Source of the DNA: Pachyseris speciosa
Lineage: Eukaryota; Cnidaria; Anthozoa; Scleractinia; Pachyseridae
NCBI GenBank assembly: GCA_016490735.1
Contig: JAEMWC010000357.1
Coordinates: forward strand, 302,501-366,500
DNA: 64,000 bases
Direction: 5' to 3'
The position numbers were made by a program, and so were the translations under genes. Numbering within the stretch: position 1 is the stretch's first letter; every line of letters starts with the position of its first letter. This document shows, one piece after another, positions 45,501 through 55,901 of the stretch. The notes under the pieces are model-generated. The model worked only from the letters and a program-made list of their open reading frames with translations, ran no database searches and was not told where the DNA came from.

Positions 45501-48500
45501 ATGTACCCTGTAGTCTTATCTACGTGTAGGGTGGCCCCTTGGTGAAGTAATCTGAAATTTTTTCAATACAATAGAACCTTGATTTAGCAAACCTCTGTAT
45601 AATAATAAAGTCCCAGGCTGTCCCCAGTCCCTTGCGACTTGTTGCAATCAAGGTTTCACTGTATGTTCACAGTGGAAATTAATCCCTGTTACTTTCTTAC
45701 TATAATCTCCCTATTATGTGACCAAATATTTGTTGCAGTATTTTGACTAGCTTCATCATTGCTTCATTGCATTAACAGATCATCCCACTGAGGCAGGCAT
45801 GATGGAGAAGACAAATGGATCACCTGAGAATGCTGGAAGTTCCCCAGAACCATTGTCAAGAATAGACAACAGGTGGGACATGGAAGCTGAGAGACAAGAC
45901 AAAAAGACTAATACAGCTAGCCAGGCTTCACATGTTTCCTCAAAAAAATCCAACAGCACTCACTTGCTACATAGAGATGATGCAGAGTCAAAATCAGAGA
46001 AGAAAGGTTTTGATTACAGCTTGAATGGACTGGTTTCATCTTGTGGAAGTTCAGATGAGACTAGCAGTGGTACGTCTGCATTGAGTGCCACAGCAAGCAG
46101 TGAGAGTTCATCCTTTAAAAGTGACCTTAATGCTAGAGAGCAGTTTCCTGATTCTTCTGTTGACAGTTGCAAGTCAGATTCCAGTTTGAACACAACTGTA
46201 AGTTCATCCCATTCATTTGTCCAGCCTGGGCAGAGTGCACAAACCAGCTCTAACAGCACCTCCCAGGACTCTTCTGGCAGTGCCTCAAGATTGAGTTCAG
46301 TCACTTCTCATTCTGCTGCAGCAGCTAGTGAAATCTCAAGTAACAGTGGCCATACTACAACAAGTAGTGAAGAAGAGATAACATGCATGTCTCAGTTACT
46401 TGGTAATGAAGATGATGCGTCTGAAAGTGGAGATGTGGAGGGGGCAGGAGCATGTGCAGCTAGTAGTGAGGACAGAAAGAAGGGTTCTGTGGATTCCTGT
46501 GATGGGACAGTAAAACTGAACATTTCTGGCACATCTATGCTAGATTCTGAAGTAAATTCTATCGTTGACAATTCTGCTGGTAATCATTCCAGAGCTCTGA
46601 GTGGTTCAGGTGCAAGAAACAGGCCTCTGTTGCAACAAAGCTCACCTGATGTTCATGGTCAAATAGCACTAAGTGCATCAAGCAACTCTACTACAAACTG
46701 GGAACGTCAAGGTGCTCGACCAAAACAGGTTCGAATGCAACATCAACCACCAGAGTCAGTACCACTTGAAATTATCAGCCCTTTGTCTGATGGTTTAGCA
46801 GGCGACTTCTTAGCAAGGCACTCACAAGATAGAGCTCTTCATCAGAGTCTCTACAGAGATGGTGCAGACTTGTCCTTGTTCAATGATGCTCCCTTACAGG
46901 GTGCCTCATATGCTGATGGCAAGTTAAAGGCATCTGAATCCAACGCAGCCAGGGCATACTTTGGGGATTGCCAGGTTGCATCAAGGACCTATCCATATAG
47001 TAGATTAGGAAGTCTTTCACATGTACCAGGAAGTGGCTTACTGGGTGGCTGCTCCTATAACGATCACTTGAGCAGCAACAGTGGTCTTGCAACAGGACCT
47101 TTGCCAAGCCATTTAGTGGGCAATACTTTCACTTCTCACAGAAACTACCCATTAACCAGTAGTTCCAATATAGCAAATGGCCATTCATTTCAAAGCAGCT
47201 TTGTAAATAGTGCTAGTGGTTTTGCTGGAACAGAATATTTTAGTAGACAATCTTATTTACAGTATGATCAGCATTCAGACATGGGAATGTACCAGTTAGG
47301 GCCAAGGAATCAGCTTTGTTCAGGAATGGCTCAATGGAACGTTGCGGAAGGCCCAGCGGTTGGTGCTGTAGGTTTTCAAATGGCTGGGCACTCATTGTAC
47401 AGTACGCAAAGACATAATGTTTTTGGTGAGACTACTGCATCAATAACCCCTGAGCAGGACATCAGGCAAACGTCTCGGCAAGCAAACGTTGCTCTACCAG
47501 ATCAATCTAGCAGTTTCGCAAAGAGCAATCATGTGCCAAGTGCTTCCACAGGAAATACTGTTGACAGAGACATTAGAAATTCTGGTTTACCAGCTCCAGC
47601 TCCATGTTCTCTTCCTTCATGTAGCGGTGCTACTTCGGGGACAGTATCAACTACAACAAGTTTGCCTGCACCAGTTTGCACTAATACCAACGCATTGACG
47701 TTAGGTAATGATGATATTAGGTGTTTGATTGCTTCACGGGTAGCTGCTGATGGTGACGAAGAGAATGGTCTGGTACCACATAGCGGTAGTGCAAATGCTG
47801 ATAATGTTTCCACATTAAATAGAGACTTTGGTGCTAATTCTGGCGAGGGCACAGACAATTCATTGCTTGCATTAGAACAACGTGTTGCAGAAGCTTGTGC
47901 CCTTGTTGAACGAGTGCTTAGGGAGAGGGAAGAACGTGAGCAGTTTGGAAGAGAAATAGAAAGAAAAGAACAGATGATCAGAGAGCAAAGAGAGAGAGAA
48001 AGAAGAGAGAGAGAAGAAAGGGAGATACAGGAAGCTGAAAGATGGCCACAGCAGCAAGAAGCAATTACGGCACGCTCTCAGTGGTTGTGCGAGCATTACC
48101 AGCGGCATTGTCGGGTTCGGTTTCCTTGTTGTGGACAATTCTATCCATGTCATCGATGTCACAATAACAGCAGGGCTTGTGATAATGAGGAGGCTAAGGC
48201 TTGCCATGCAACACATCTCCAGTGTAATCACTGTCAGCATGAACAGGAGGTGAACTTATTTTTGTTCTATAAGACCTACTGTAATTTGGGGTTTTAGCTG
48301 TGGTTTTGTGTACCAGAAACGTGTAGAAAATTAAGCCTCGTTTTTTATAAACAAGAGATGATATGTTTATGTAATAGGATGTGTCACATGGAAAGGCGAG
48401 TGTGATGGAATTAGAGGTGGTAACCTTTGTTGTTAGGCACAAAAGAAATCAATTGCCATTTAAACATACTTTTCATTTTGGCATAGAGAATCCCAAAGGC

Positions 48501-51500
48501 CCAATTAGTAGTGGGGTTCTTTAATGTGGTCTTTTAGATCATTCTACTAATTTTTTCATTAATTTGCTGTTGGGACCAATGTAGAATTTTGTCTGTGCTC
48601 TTTGTTCCTTAAATAATAATTATTAAAGGAACAAAGACTACTGACATTGTATGTGGTGCAACCTAACGGAATTCAACTTCTCTTTGGTCTTATGTGAGCA
48701 GCCAGTGTGTTAAAGACTGTACAAGGGGTCATGAACAAGCTTGCAGTGAGCTTCACTTATTTGCATCTCAGCCATTTTGCAGCTAATTGTAGACATTTTC
48801 CCATCCTAACTTTGTCAAGCCAAATGAAAACTGTCTATAATATACTGTAGCTGACCAAAACATTCAAGCAACTACTATTGCAATGAACTGTGAATTTTTA
48901 AGGAAAATCCTCTAATCGGTTATAAGTCCAATCTGGTTGCCATCTGCATCTGAAGCAATAAATGCCTTTCAAAGATTAAGATGTTTATTCTTTGGTGCAT
49001 TCTTCACATGAAAGATATCAGTTGTGCTTCACTAGCATCAGGTTTTTGTTTTTTATTTTCCTTTCTTGGGGGAGGGGGAGGGGATGCACAAGTTCATTGG
49101 GTTTGACTTTCTTGTGCACTGTATACATGTATCTGTTTTTCTCTAGTTGGCATACTTTGCTTAGTTATCCTACTTTCCTTTCTAAAGATTAGGTTTAGTC
49201 AATTGTTGTCTTTTTATTTTTCAATATATATAATTTTTAGCAAATGATATATGGTACATATGAATATATTTATATACTTGATATTTGCACCTTATAAATG
49301 AATTTTTATATCATCATCATCATCATTATTATTATTGCTATGGAGTTCTTGTACCACACCCAATTAACTGTGCTTTTCTTAACGTTGGACATTATAGTAT
49401 TTAATGAAGCCTTATCAGTTTTGATTTTCTTGCACTAAATTTAATACTTTAACCCATTGGCACCCGTGCCGGCCAAAACCGGCCGTAAAAAACTCCCATG
49501 CTTCAAAACATTGCAACTTTCTCAATCGCACGAATATCGCCTTAACTGTTAGTTGTGAGCACGAAATGGAATGCCCTTTAAATTTGGATATCCAATAAAT
49601 GCAAGAAACGTAGCGATTTTTACCAAATATGGCCTTTTGAGTTTGGACAAGAACGAAACTGGCCGTTTTTAACGTCAAAGAGAAACAACAAAAATGCCCC
49701 TTTTTGCCTTCATTTTTTTTAGGGAAATCATCGTCCAAAAACCAAAATTCAACCATCATAACAAAATTCAGTCCTTTTTCTAGCTTAGAAATGACTTTTT
49801 TTGTTCATATTCTTCTCCCGAGCGTAGATACAGCCTTTTGTTCCAGTGCATTCGGGCCTTCCCGACATTTTCAACATCTTGAGCGCATTGCATGCTGGGA
49901 ACTAACGAGAATTTTGGACAGCACCCGTTCCTTCCCCCAATTCTTTCACATATAAACTAAGTCTACAGCCACTCCGACCTACCGCCAAAGTTTCCTGCTC
50001 GTAGTCATCTTCAGTACACAGAAATTCCAAAATATGTGGCGGTAGGTCGAGAAATTCATCAATAGTCGAGTCCCAAAGGTACTAAGTGTTCGACCGGCCA
50101 AATTCCCAGTTCGTCGAGTAACAAGCCAAATTCAACAACAAAGTACATCACCTTGCTCGATTCTTTGAGAAAGTGGACTCTTAGCTACCGTCACGCTTAA
50201 TGATGCTCATCAGGCAGCCGCTAAAGATGAAAAATGGCTGTAAATTTAGCAGAAATCGCAAGCAAACCGAACTTGGGCCATTGTTGTCGCTCACGGATAA
50301 AAAATAGCTACGTCAAAATGACGTTTTCAGAAACCTTGAGCCTCCAGTGGCTTAGGACAGCACCACTTTTCCCTGGTAGTTCAAATAAAGAGTCACGAAT
50401 TGCTATTCATCGTTTATAGGTGGAAAATCACTCCGAAAATGTAAAACCCTGCGGTAGTCAATGGGTTAAGAATCCAAGATTATAACTAAAGCGTATTTCA
50501 TGTTGCAGATTGACGAAAACAGTGGAATATGTAGCAAGTGCGGAGGAAAGATGTCTGCTTATTTTTGCTCCATCTGCAAGCATTTTACAAGTGTGGATAA
50601 GAATCCATACCACTGTGAAAAATGTGGAATATGCAGGTGAGTGAACCAGAAATCTTTCAGTTTTTAATTTACAAACTCACCCTAATAAAGCTCTTCAATA
50701 ATAAAATGAGTGGAAGAACTCCTGCACTACTCTCTAGCACGGTAAAACACAATGATACAAAATATTATTTAAGAGGTAACAAGATTGTAACTCCTTGATT
50801 TTGTCTGCATTACATGCTATTGGGGTGCTGTACTTTGAAACATTGCATCCAGTTACTATACTGAAAATATTTAAAGCTATTTTATACCAAAGTTAGAAAG
50901 GATGATTTTATTAAACAGTTAGATTTTAATACATAACCTCCAAAAAGTAGCCTGGGAATCCAGCTGTTGTCATATAGCCAATATGCTGTTTTTCTATGAA
51001 AGTAGCCAGGGATCTAGTACAGAATAATCAAAAATGGCTGGGGAAAGTCTCCAGTCCTGGCCCTTAATGACAGTCCTGAACCTCCATTGAAACACAAAGA
51101 AGGAACTTAAAATATTTTCAGGTTTATTAATGGTAAAGGATATGTATATAATTACCGTTTATTTTTAATTTTTAATGCGTGTTTTTAATTCTTACCAAAA
51201 TACACGACCCCACAAGCAAATCTGTTGCTTTAATTACTATCATGTTTAAATAAAGGATGTTGTTGTTGTTGTTGAAATATGAATTTGTCAAAAACTTGCA
51301 AGAGATGTTTTCCTGGTGAGAAGGGATGGTGCAGTGGTGAGAGCACTCACCATTGTGGCCTGGGTTCAATTCCCATACTCGGATGCCTTAACGATTTTTA
51401 CTGCAAATATATGTACATGTACATGTACATGTACATGTACATGTTGGTTCTCTACTCTTCTCCAAGAGGTTTTTCTCTGGGTACTCCAGTTTTCCCCTCT

Positions 51501-54500
51501 CCCTAAAACCAACATTTCCAAATTCTAATTACAGTAGATCCGAATATTGTCCCCAATTAGCACTGCGTGTGCTAAATGCATTGACACTCAAATAAAGTGA
51601 TTTATTTACCCAGTATTATTCCAAAACATTGCACAAGTTCCTTATATCACTCTTACAGTTATGATATAGTTATACCACCAATAGTCTCATGTATTGTTTT
51701 TCATTGGTGTAACAGAATACATTTGCATCTCTGAATACGATTCAGAAAGAAAGGACTTAGGTATAGAGAAACGACTAAGAACAATTTCTTGTACTTCTCA
51801 CAGCAAGTTTTGACCAAAATAATTTTCTGTGGGTGAGGTCTGACATGTTGGTATCCCTTGGTGTTTCCATTGCTAATTTTAGTAGTAAGCAGAAAGACAT
51901 TTGAAAAAGCTGGGACCAGTTTGCCTTCCATAAGTGCCCAAAACATGGGCTCAAATAAAATTATGATTAAACTGAGGGAAACTATTAGTAACAAACTAAA
52001 ATGCTAGATCGAATACTGCAAAAGTTATTTCATTATTACAATTCTGAGAATATCAGACATGTTCCCTTAAATTCTTACTTCAATGTCAATTGTTGTTTTA
52101 CCTCTCAGAATCCACAAAGACAAATCATTCCACTGTGATACATGTAACGTGTGTTTGGACAAGCGATTGGATGGAAATCACAAATGCAGGCCAGATTCTG
52201 GCCACGATGAATGCTGTATCTGCTTGGAGGTAAGGTTGCAAGTGGAGCAGAATCCACTTCAGTGAGACCTTTGTTTCACCGTGATTTTGCAAACAGGGTA
52301 ATGGTGAAAATAGACCTGTCTTTAATTTAACTGAAAATAATGACTTTCCGTTTGAACTGGGAAGTAGACATAAGAACCACGTTTTAGTGAACTTAGAACT
52401 TTCGCTCTGAAATGTAGCAGTTAAACATGCGATGGCCTGTTCCAGCTGGACTTGTAAATTGAGAACTAGGTTCTCAGGGTTGTCTCTATGTTTTGACTGG
52501 ATGTAGGTAGGGATGTGCAAAAAGTAGCTGGGATTTCAGATGTTGTCAATTATGCTGTTTTCCTGTCAAAGTATTCACAATATTACTCGAAATATTTGGG
52601 AAAAACCCAGCCCTAGGTTCTTGTTGGCTAAAATCAGTTTAAGTAGATAAAGAGACTCTGACCAATCTGGGACGAGTTTTGATTCCCTACTGAAAGGTGG
52701 TGTGTAGTGTAACACCTGTGGTTGTGTTCATGGAACTGAACAAACTTAGAAGGACTGTATTTGAAGGGCTGGGGGCATAAACTGCCTATGTGTAGTTTTA
52801 AGTGTTTTTTTTTTTTTCGCATACGTTATTTCTCGAAAACGAAAAAGAAATCGGTGAAAAAAAAAATACGGGACAGTGTTTTTAAATCAAAATGCAGTTC
52901 ACATGCAAAAATTTGGACAAATCCAAGCGAACTAAAAAAACGGCCCAAAATTCCACATAGGCAGTTTATGCCCCCAGCCATTCAATTGAAGTTAAGCTCA
53001 TTTGTATGCGTACCGTATTAATATTCATACGTGAATTATGTGAACATTTGTGAAGAGTACAACTAAAACTGGACGTGAAATGATTGACGGGTAGAATAGA
53101 TTGTTTGATAGTCTGACGTAGACTATAAATTTGGCGGTTAAAACATCGATTAAGCTTATCGGATACGAAACTTACGTGAGTGCTGGAGCTGTGGATCGCT
53201 ACGAATTAACTGCATTATCGGTTTGCCTTCCCGCCTGGTGATCGAAAGACGTCATGAAAAGTCCGGAGATCCGCAAAGTTCTTAACGCTTCTGAAAGAAT
53301 CCAGTTAGCGTTTTCTCTGTGCTTACCAAATCACGCATCGCCCAGAATGCTATTGTCTTTCGCGACATGTACTTACAGCGCCCACTTTTTCAGCGCGCGG
53401 CATAAAGATTTGCATATCCAGAAATAGTCGGCTGTGATTGGTAGATAGATTTCGCTTTGGGAATACTCGAGTTGCTTCAAGACTTCTGTTGCTGTCAATC
53501 AAACGCTTGGATCCCAAGACGCGATGTAGATAACAAAAGCGCTCTAGTTAAAGGCGGGACGCTAATCGAACTAAAAGTTGAGCGAGGTTCAACTTTAACG
53601 TGTACGCGCGGCTTTTCACACATCGCCGCTATTTTATTTACGCAGGTAAAGCCAATTCAAATTTACGTCCTTGCGCACATGAAAATTACGCGACAGTGGA
53701 AATTCGCACGCAGCGACATCTTTTAATTTGTCCCAAAGGACTTCCAATGCAATTTTTTTTACGTTTTGTAGCCAAGTTAATTTCACAAAAGAGTTAAGTA
53801 TTTCTGTCAAATTCTTTCACTGTCGTCATTTACGTTAATTTTTATAAGATTTTCATTCCATTGTTTTCCACTTGACGATGAAAATGAATCCATCAAAAAC
53901 GTTTCAACTGACGAAACCACGCGCAAGCTTTAATTTACTACGCAACACAACGTTCTGAGTAAACGAAACACGACGGAAAACAGCGTACTCTTAGGACTCT
54001 TAATTTTTGCCCTAGAACATCTGATTAACTCAAATTTTTGGTGTAGGTCATCAATAGGAGTTGTCTTGGCAAAAAGTTTCAAGTCAAAACAGCCGTCTTT
54101 AATATTTTGTGATTTTTCAGCCATCGGCAAGCTTTTTGCTTACTGATTTAGAATCAACCGAGGTTTTTGTACGCTGGATTTAAGATGTACGCTATTTTTA
54201 AGACAACCAACCGACTTTAGCGCTGTGTTATATCGGCCAAAGCCTTTCCGAAAGAACTTAGAGTCAATCAAGGCAACTAGGCGCTGTTTTCGACTCGGAC
54301 GAACCCTTCAGTCAAGCTGATTCGGACTCAAACAACCGCGCTTTAACGCTAGCGTTGACGTTAACATCAACACTAACCCTAACCATGTCCCTAACCCTAT
54401 CCCTAGCCCTAGCCGACGCTCTAACCCTAATGTTAAGTCCAACCTAAACCCAACAATAACCCTGAATCTCTTCGGAGTTAGTGCTGTTTTCAGGTAGGAC

Positions 54501-55901
54501 AAAATCTTTGCGCGCTGACCTGAGATTAACCAAGGCTACTGTGTGCTGTTTTTTTTTTAAGTCAACCACGAATGTTGTGCACTGTTTTCGTGCCAAGCGG
54601 GCTTGTCGAGTGTTATGATTAAGCAAAAACGACACATTGCGCCTTACGTCTAACTGAACAGAAACGTTCTGTGTTCTCTTAAATCGGTTACGAGCATTTG
54701 GCGCTCAGTCTTTCACTAAAAGAATACCCTTGGGCATTGTTAATTAGCATACTCCACCATATTATTGACAATGGTTTTAGTAAAACAAATGCAAGAGGCC
54801 ATGTGAGTATTACTTTTGTGATCAGCTACAAGGAGTTCTGCGGATCCCACCTTGGAAAGAAATGTTAATCAGCATAGAAGGCTAGCATAAGATCCTCTCC
54901 TTGGTAGCATCACACATTGTTCTTGAAATACTCTCCATAAGAGAGACCGTCCTCATTGTAAAGCACCATTTGTGAAGCACAGAATGAGAATACTAAATTA
55001 GAAAAGAGGAAATAGTCAAGCAGACCAGGGAAATGTTGTGTACATTCAATCAGCAAAACTAATTAACATTTCACCAGGACTGTAAAGTGCTTTTGAGCAT
55101 TCAATAATAATTTAACTACTCTTTTATTCTTACCTTTGTAGGATGCCTTCAGTGGCTGCCAAATCTTGCCATGTTCCCACAAGGTGCATCGAGAATGTGC
55201 CATTGCAATGATTCAGAATGGCATGTAAGGAACAGTATCTTCTTATATAGCATTGTTTTTCCTTCAGTTAACAGCCATGCTCAAATGATGGCCCTCCCCC
55301 GAATAAGTGCCCATAGCCAATATAACCCACCTTGAATAAACGCCCCCTACCCCTCCCTTTGCTTTCACAAAGTAAGAATGTCAAAAGGAAAGACTGTATT
55401 CAAGGAAATGTGGTTATGCAATCCTTGAACTCATAATTTCTGATGGGAATTCTGAAGTATGTTAGAGTGAATTCAGATATTTTAATAGCGTTGATTTAAT
55501 TATTTCACTTTAATTAAATCAAATTGCGTTAAGAACTGTTTGTATATACTGGCAAATCTGTCAAATAATGAAAAGTGCAACTGCCCGGCTTTTTGGTGCT
55601 ATTTCCTACAACACCTTCGGCGATCTCAATATTTTAGTATATTATTTTGTGTAAATTAAGTTTTGTTCTTATTAAACCCACTAATTTAATCACGGAACGT
55701 TAGGCATTAGAAGAGCATCATCTTTCAATAGAAATATATTTACCTTTTCTTCCTTGCACACATTTGTCTTATTCATTTCCTCTTTTCTTCGGAGGAGAGT
55801 AAGAAGTAAAATAGTAATAATTGGAACTCTCTGTGGTTTGTATTTGCAGTCGCACCTGCCCAATCTGTCGCCACCCATTGTACAGCCCATCAAGGAGGTG
55901 A
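33677..55901 (+). CDS. TPR-DED-CHY/CTCHY/RING multidomain protein (RCHY1-type E3 ligase end)
   Basis: Eight exons: 33677-36562, 38423-39503, 45234-45491, 45779-48249, 50509-50636, 52109-52229, 55142-55224, 55850-55901. All have GT-AG boundaries and all seven junctions keep phase. The coding sum is 7080 bases, about 2359 residues. Domains in order are TPR (about residues 105-550), Ser-rich linker with coiled coil (about 1240-1285), DED (about 1324-1400), Ser/Gly-rich linker, charged coiled coil, CHY finger, CTCHY finger, RING-H2. The last 170 residues have the layout of RCHY1/PIRH2, a ubiquitin ligase of about 260 residues. The DED predicts binding to FADD- or caspase-8-like DEDs; I infer a ligase recruited to death or immune complexes through DED and TPR. 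The 5' end is unresolved: the frame is open to the first acceptor, and the first in-frame Met is at 33704. The two-gene alternative (first two exons separate) is not excluded, but phase agreement argues against it. Confidence 0.75.
36563..38180 (+). other. intron A-B, no gene seen
   Basis: Contains short shadow frames only. It holds a G-rich patch at 38033-38055 and no recognised element before the minisatellite. Confidence 0.5.
38181..38365. repeat. 24-bp minisatellite, CCGCTAAGCTTGTGAACCGC unit
   Basis: Seven to eight copies of a 24-bp unit carrying a HindIII site. 24 is a multiple of three, and the array encodes LTAKLVNR-type octapeptides in the frame of exon B, broken by TAG in one copy. 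It ends about 57 bp before the exon B acceptor. Confidence 0.9.
38423..39503 (+). CDS. exon B: Ser-rich linker with coiled coil
   Basis: It follows the acceptor TTTGTTTTCAAAG and starts DVEAVRPVDHSG in phase 0, matching exon A. It ends CAAGAGCCAA|GTATGT in phase 1. Most is low-complexity Ser/Thr/Glu sequence. A coiled coil (QNHELREQINRLEELLKKSE) lies near the end. Just upstream, a 24-bp minisatellite is open in the same frame for part of its length. Confidence 0.8.
39504..40559 (+). other. intron B-C, first part, no gene seen
   Basis: AT-rich. The stretch at about 40399-40490 (GAAGCATCTCTTGCAGAAA ... GTGCAATTTCCC) is a direct relative of 41586-41680, on the other side of the Pack-type insertion. 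Confidence 0.5.
40569..41583. mobile_element. Pack-type MITE carrying a helicase fragment
   Basis: The ends TAGCCTACGTGTAG and CTACACGTAGGCTA continue as inverted repeats of about 100 bp, as far as GTGACGTCAC. A perfect 9-bp duplication, TCATGGAAG, flanks the element (40560-40568 and 41584-41592). Nine-base duplications and gene capture are typical of Mutator-like elements. The interior carries a RecQ-like coding remnant. Confidence 0.8.
40774..41166 (+). pseudogene. RecQ-like helicase N-terminal fragment
   Basis: It begins MAVGVSEATQTKVEFNAARY ... LQTFHEEQQKAIALFF. A frame change follows, then DGKTVRVSLPTGYGK with the Walker A motif, another change, and VLPLTTLMEDQVQHLNDLGL, the next helicase motif of RecQ proteins. 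It stops at 41164-41166. At least two frameshifts, and no DExH or later motifs. Lying inside a TIR element, it is best read as captured cargo. Confidence 0.7.
41681..42069 (+). repeat. 210-bp tandem duplication
   Basis: CGGAAGGTCACTCAACTGCA starts at 41681 and again at 41891. The copies match closely except for the length of the A runs near 41810-41835 and 42018-42030. Confidence 0.92.
42934..43833. mobile_element. foldback element with tandem-repeat arms and captured ORF
   Basis: The arms begin TATGAGGGGTTATAACCGCC and contain many copies of a 15-bp unit, GAATTCAATTTATCG-like, each with an EcoRI site. The left arm has about eight units, the right about seventeen. TCAGAA flanks both sides (42928-42933 and 43834-43839). 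The centre (about 43195-43455) is non-repetitive and open. Arms built from short tandem repeats are characteristic of foldback elements. Confidence 0.85.
43198..43456 (+). pseudogene. captured ORF in foldback element
   Basis: The frame reads LNVLARYLDADGTGDGARVM, then MENQGSDIFHAESIFIGQCG, then RPKLNVPREQLQFLLERRFN IPQIAVTF. The 'GRPK-x-x-v-x-x-eQL-x-x-LLE-x-x-f' phrase resembles helix-turn-helix lead-ins of integrase-like transposon proteins common in corals; this is from memory. It is a fragment without a catalytic domain. Confidence 0.45.
43840..45233 (+). other. intron B-C, last part, no gene seen
   Basis: AT-rich with short shadow frames. A small stem (GCCTTCGGCTGG) lies near 44980. Confidence 0.45.
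45234..45491 (+). CDS. exon C: death effector domain
   Basis: The exon is almost exactly one DED: LQARLLEISNSITADELKQM, then KFLSKGKVSGFRL, then FELFEELE, then MRFDLLEKLEF. The helix-2 'ELKxxKFL' phrase, the 'LFEELE' helix and the R-x-D-L-L motif (here RFDLL) are the family's signatures as in FADD and caspase-8. Two leading bases complete the codon left by exon B (A+GC = Ser), and it ends in phase 1. DEDs assemble by homotypic contact to switch caspase-8-type signalling. Confidence 0.88.
45779..48249 (+). CDS. exon D: low-complexity linker, coiled coil and CHY zinc finger
   Basis: It joins exon C in phase (G+AT = Asp) and encodes about 750 residues dominated by Ser, Asn, Gly and Thr. A highly charged helix follows (LVERVLREREEREQFGREIE, then REQRERERREREEREIQEAE). 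The exon closes with the CHY finger: LCEHYQRHCRVRFPCCGQF, YPCHRCH, then HLQCNHCQHEQE. The Cys-x-His-Tyr start and the CC, CH-x-CH and C-x2-C groups match the zinc ligands of RCHY1. It ends GAG|GTGAAC in phase 0. Confidence 0.88.
48250..49448 (+). other. intron D-E, first part, no gene seen
   Basis: AT-rich intron. A short palindrome TTAAATAATAATTATT lies near 48610. (ATC)n and (ATT)n runs at about 49310-49337 may be an old retroposon tail. Confidence 0.5.
49453..50465. mobile_element. TTAA-flanked element, piggyBac-like
   Basis: CCCATTGGCACC at the left and GTAGTCAATGGG at the right are inverted ends. TTAA flanks both sides (49449-49452 and 50466-50469). CCC at the tips and TTAA targets are piggyBac features. 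No transposase is visible in the 1013 bp. Confidence 0.7.
50509..50636 (+). CDS. exon E: first half of CTCHY zinc finger
   Basis: It encodes IDENSGICSKCGGKMSAYFC then SICKHFTSVDK and YHCEKCGICR, with paired C-x2-C groups as in the RCHY1 CTCHY finger. It lies 43 bp after the TTAA-flanked insertion at 49453-50465. Confidence 0.88.
50637..51310 (+). other. intron E-F, no gene seen
   Basis: AT-rich intron with no recognised element before the SINE; a (TTG)n run lies at about 51259-51275. Confidence 0.45.
51322..51610 (+). repeat. tRNA-derived SINE with internal (ACATGT)n
   Basis: The A-box side GGTGCAGTGGTGAGAGCAC and the B box GGCCTGGGTTCAATTCCC are followed by the body phrase TTTTTCTCTGGGTACTCCAG, shared with 32281-32612, and a tail AAATAAAGTGATTTATTTA. 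A (GTACAT)n microsatellite at 51411-51442 interrupts the body. Confidence 0.8.
52109..52229 (+). CDS. exon F: end of CTCHY finger and start of RING
   Basis: It encodes IHKDKSFHCDTCNVCLDKRL, then GNHKC, then HDECCICLE, the first RING Cys pair. One base completes the Arg codon from exon E (AG+A); it ends GAG|GTAAGG. Confidence 0.88.
52767..52979. mobile_element. MITE with GGCTGGGGGCATAAACTGCC ends
   Basis: The 26-bp end starting GGCTGGGGGCATAAACTGCC is exactly inverted at the right end (52954-52979). 213 bp, non-coding; no clear target duplication. Confidence 0.8.
53572..53720. repeat. dispersed repeat, copy 2
   Basis: Same order of phrases as 21871-22017 (GTTGAGCGAGGTTCAACTTT, TTTATTTACGCA, CGACAGTGGAAATT). 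Confidence 0.65.
54130..54640. repeat. degenerate repeats with telomere-like (CCCTAA)n patch
   Basis: At 54366-54435 the sequence is a run of CCCTAA-like units (ACTAACCCTAACC, CCCTAACCCTATCCCTAG, CTCTAACCCTAATG), related to the animal telomere repeat. On both sides a loose unit of the form 'tcaaccaaggc-act-tgcgctgtttt' recurs about five times (near 54160, 54265, 54330, 54525, 54565). Confidence 0.6.
55142..55224 (+). CDS. exon G: RING-H2 centre
   Basis: It encodes DAFSGCQILPCSHKVHRECA then IAMIQNG, supplying the C-x-H-x2-H-x2-C core of a RING-H2 finger, the E2-binding module of ubiquitin ligases. It ends in phase 2. Confidence 0.87.
55225..55849 (+). other. intron G-H, no gene seen
   Basis: AT-rich intron; no recognised repeat. 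Confidence 0.45.
55850..55901 (+). CDS. exon H: RING end and stop
   Basis: It encodes RTCPICRHPLYSPSRR and stops with TGA at 55899-55901. CPIC gives the last zinc ligand pair, so the RING is complete with no missing ligand. Confidence 0.87.
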
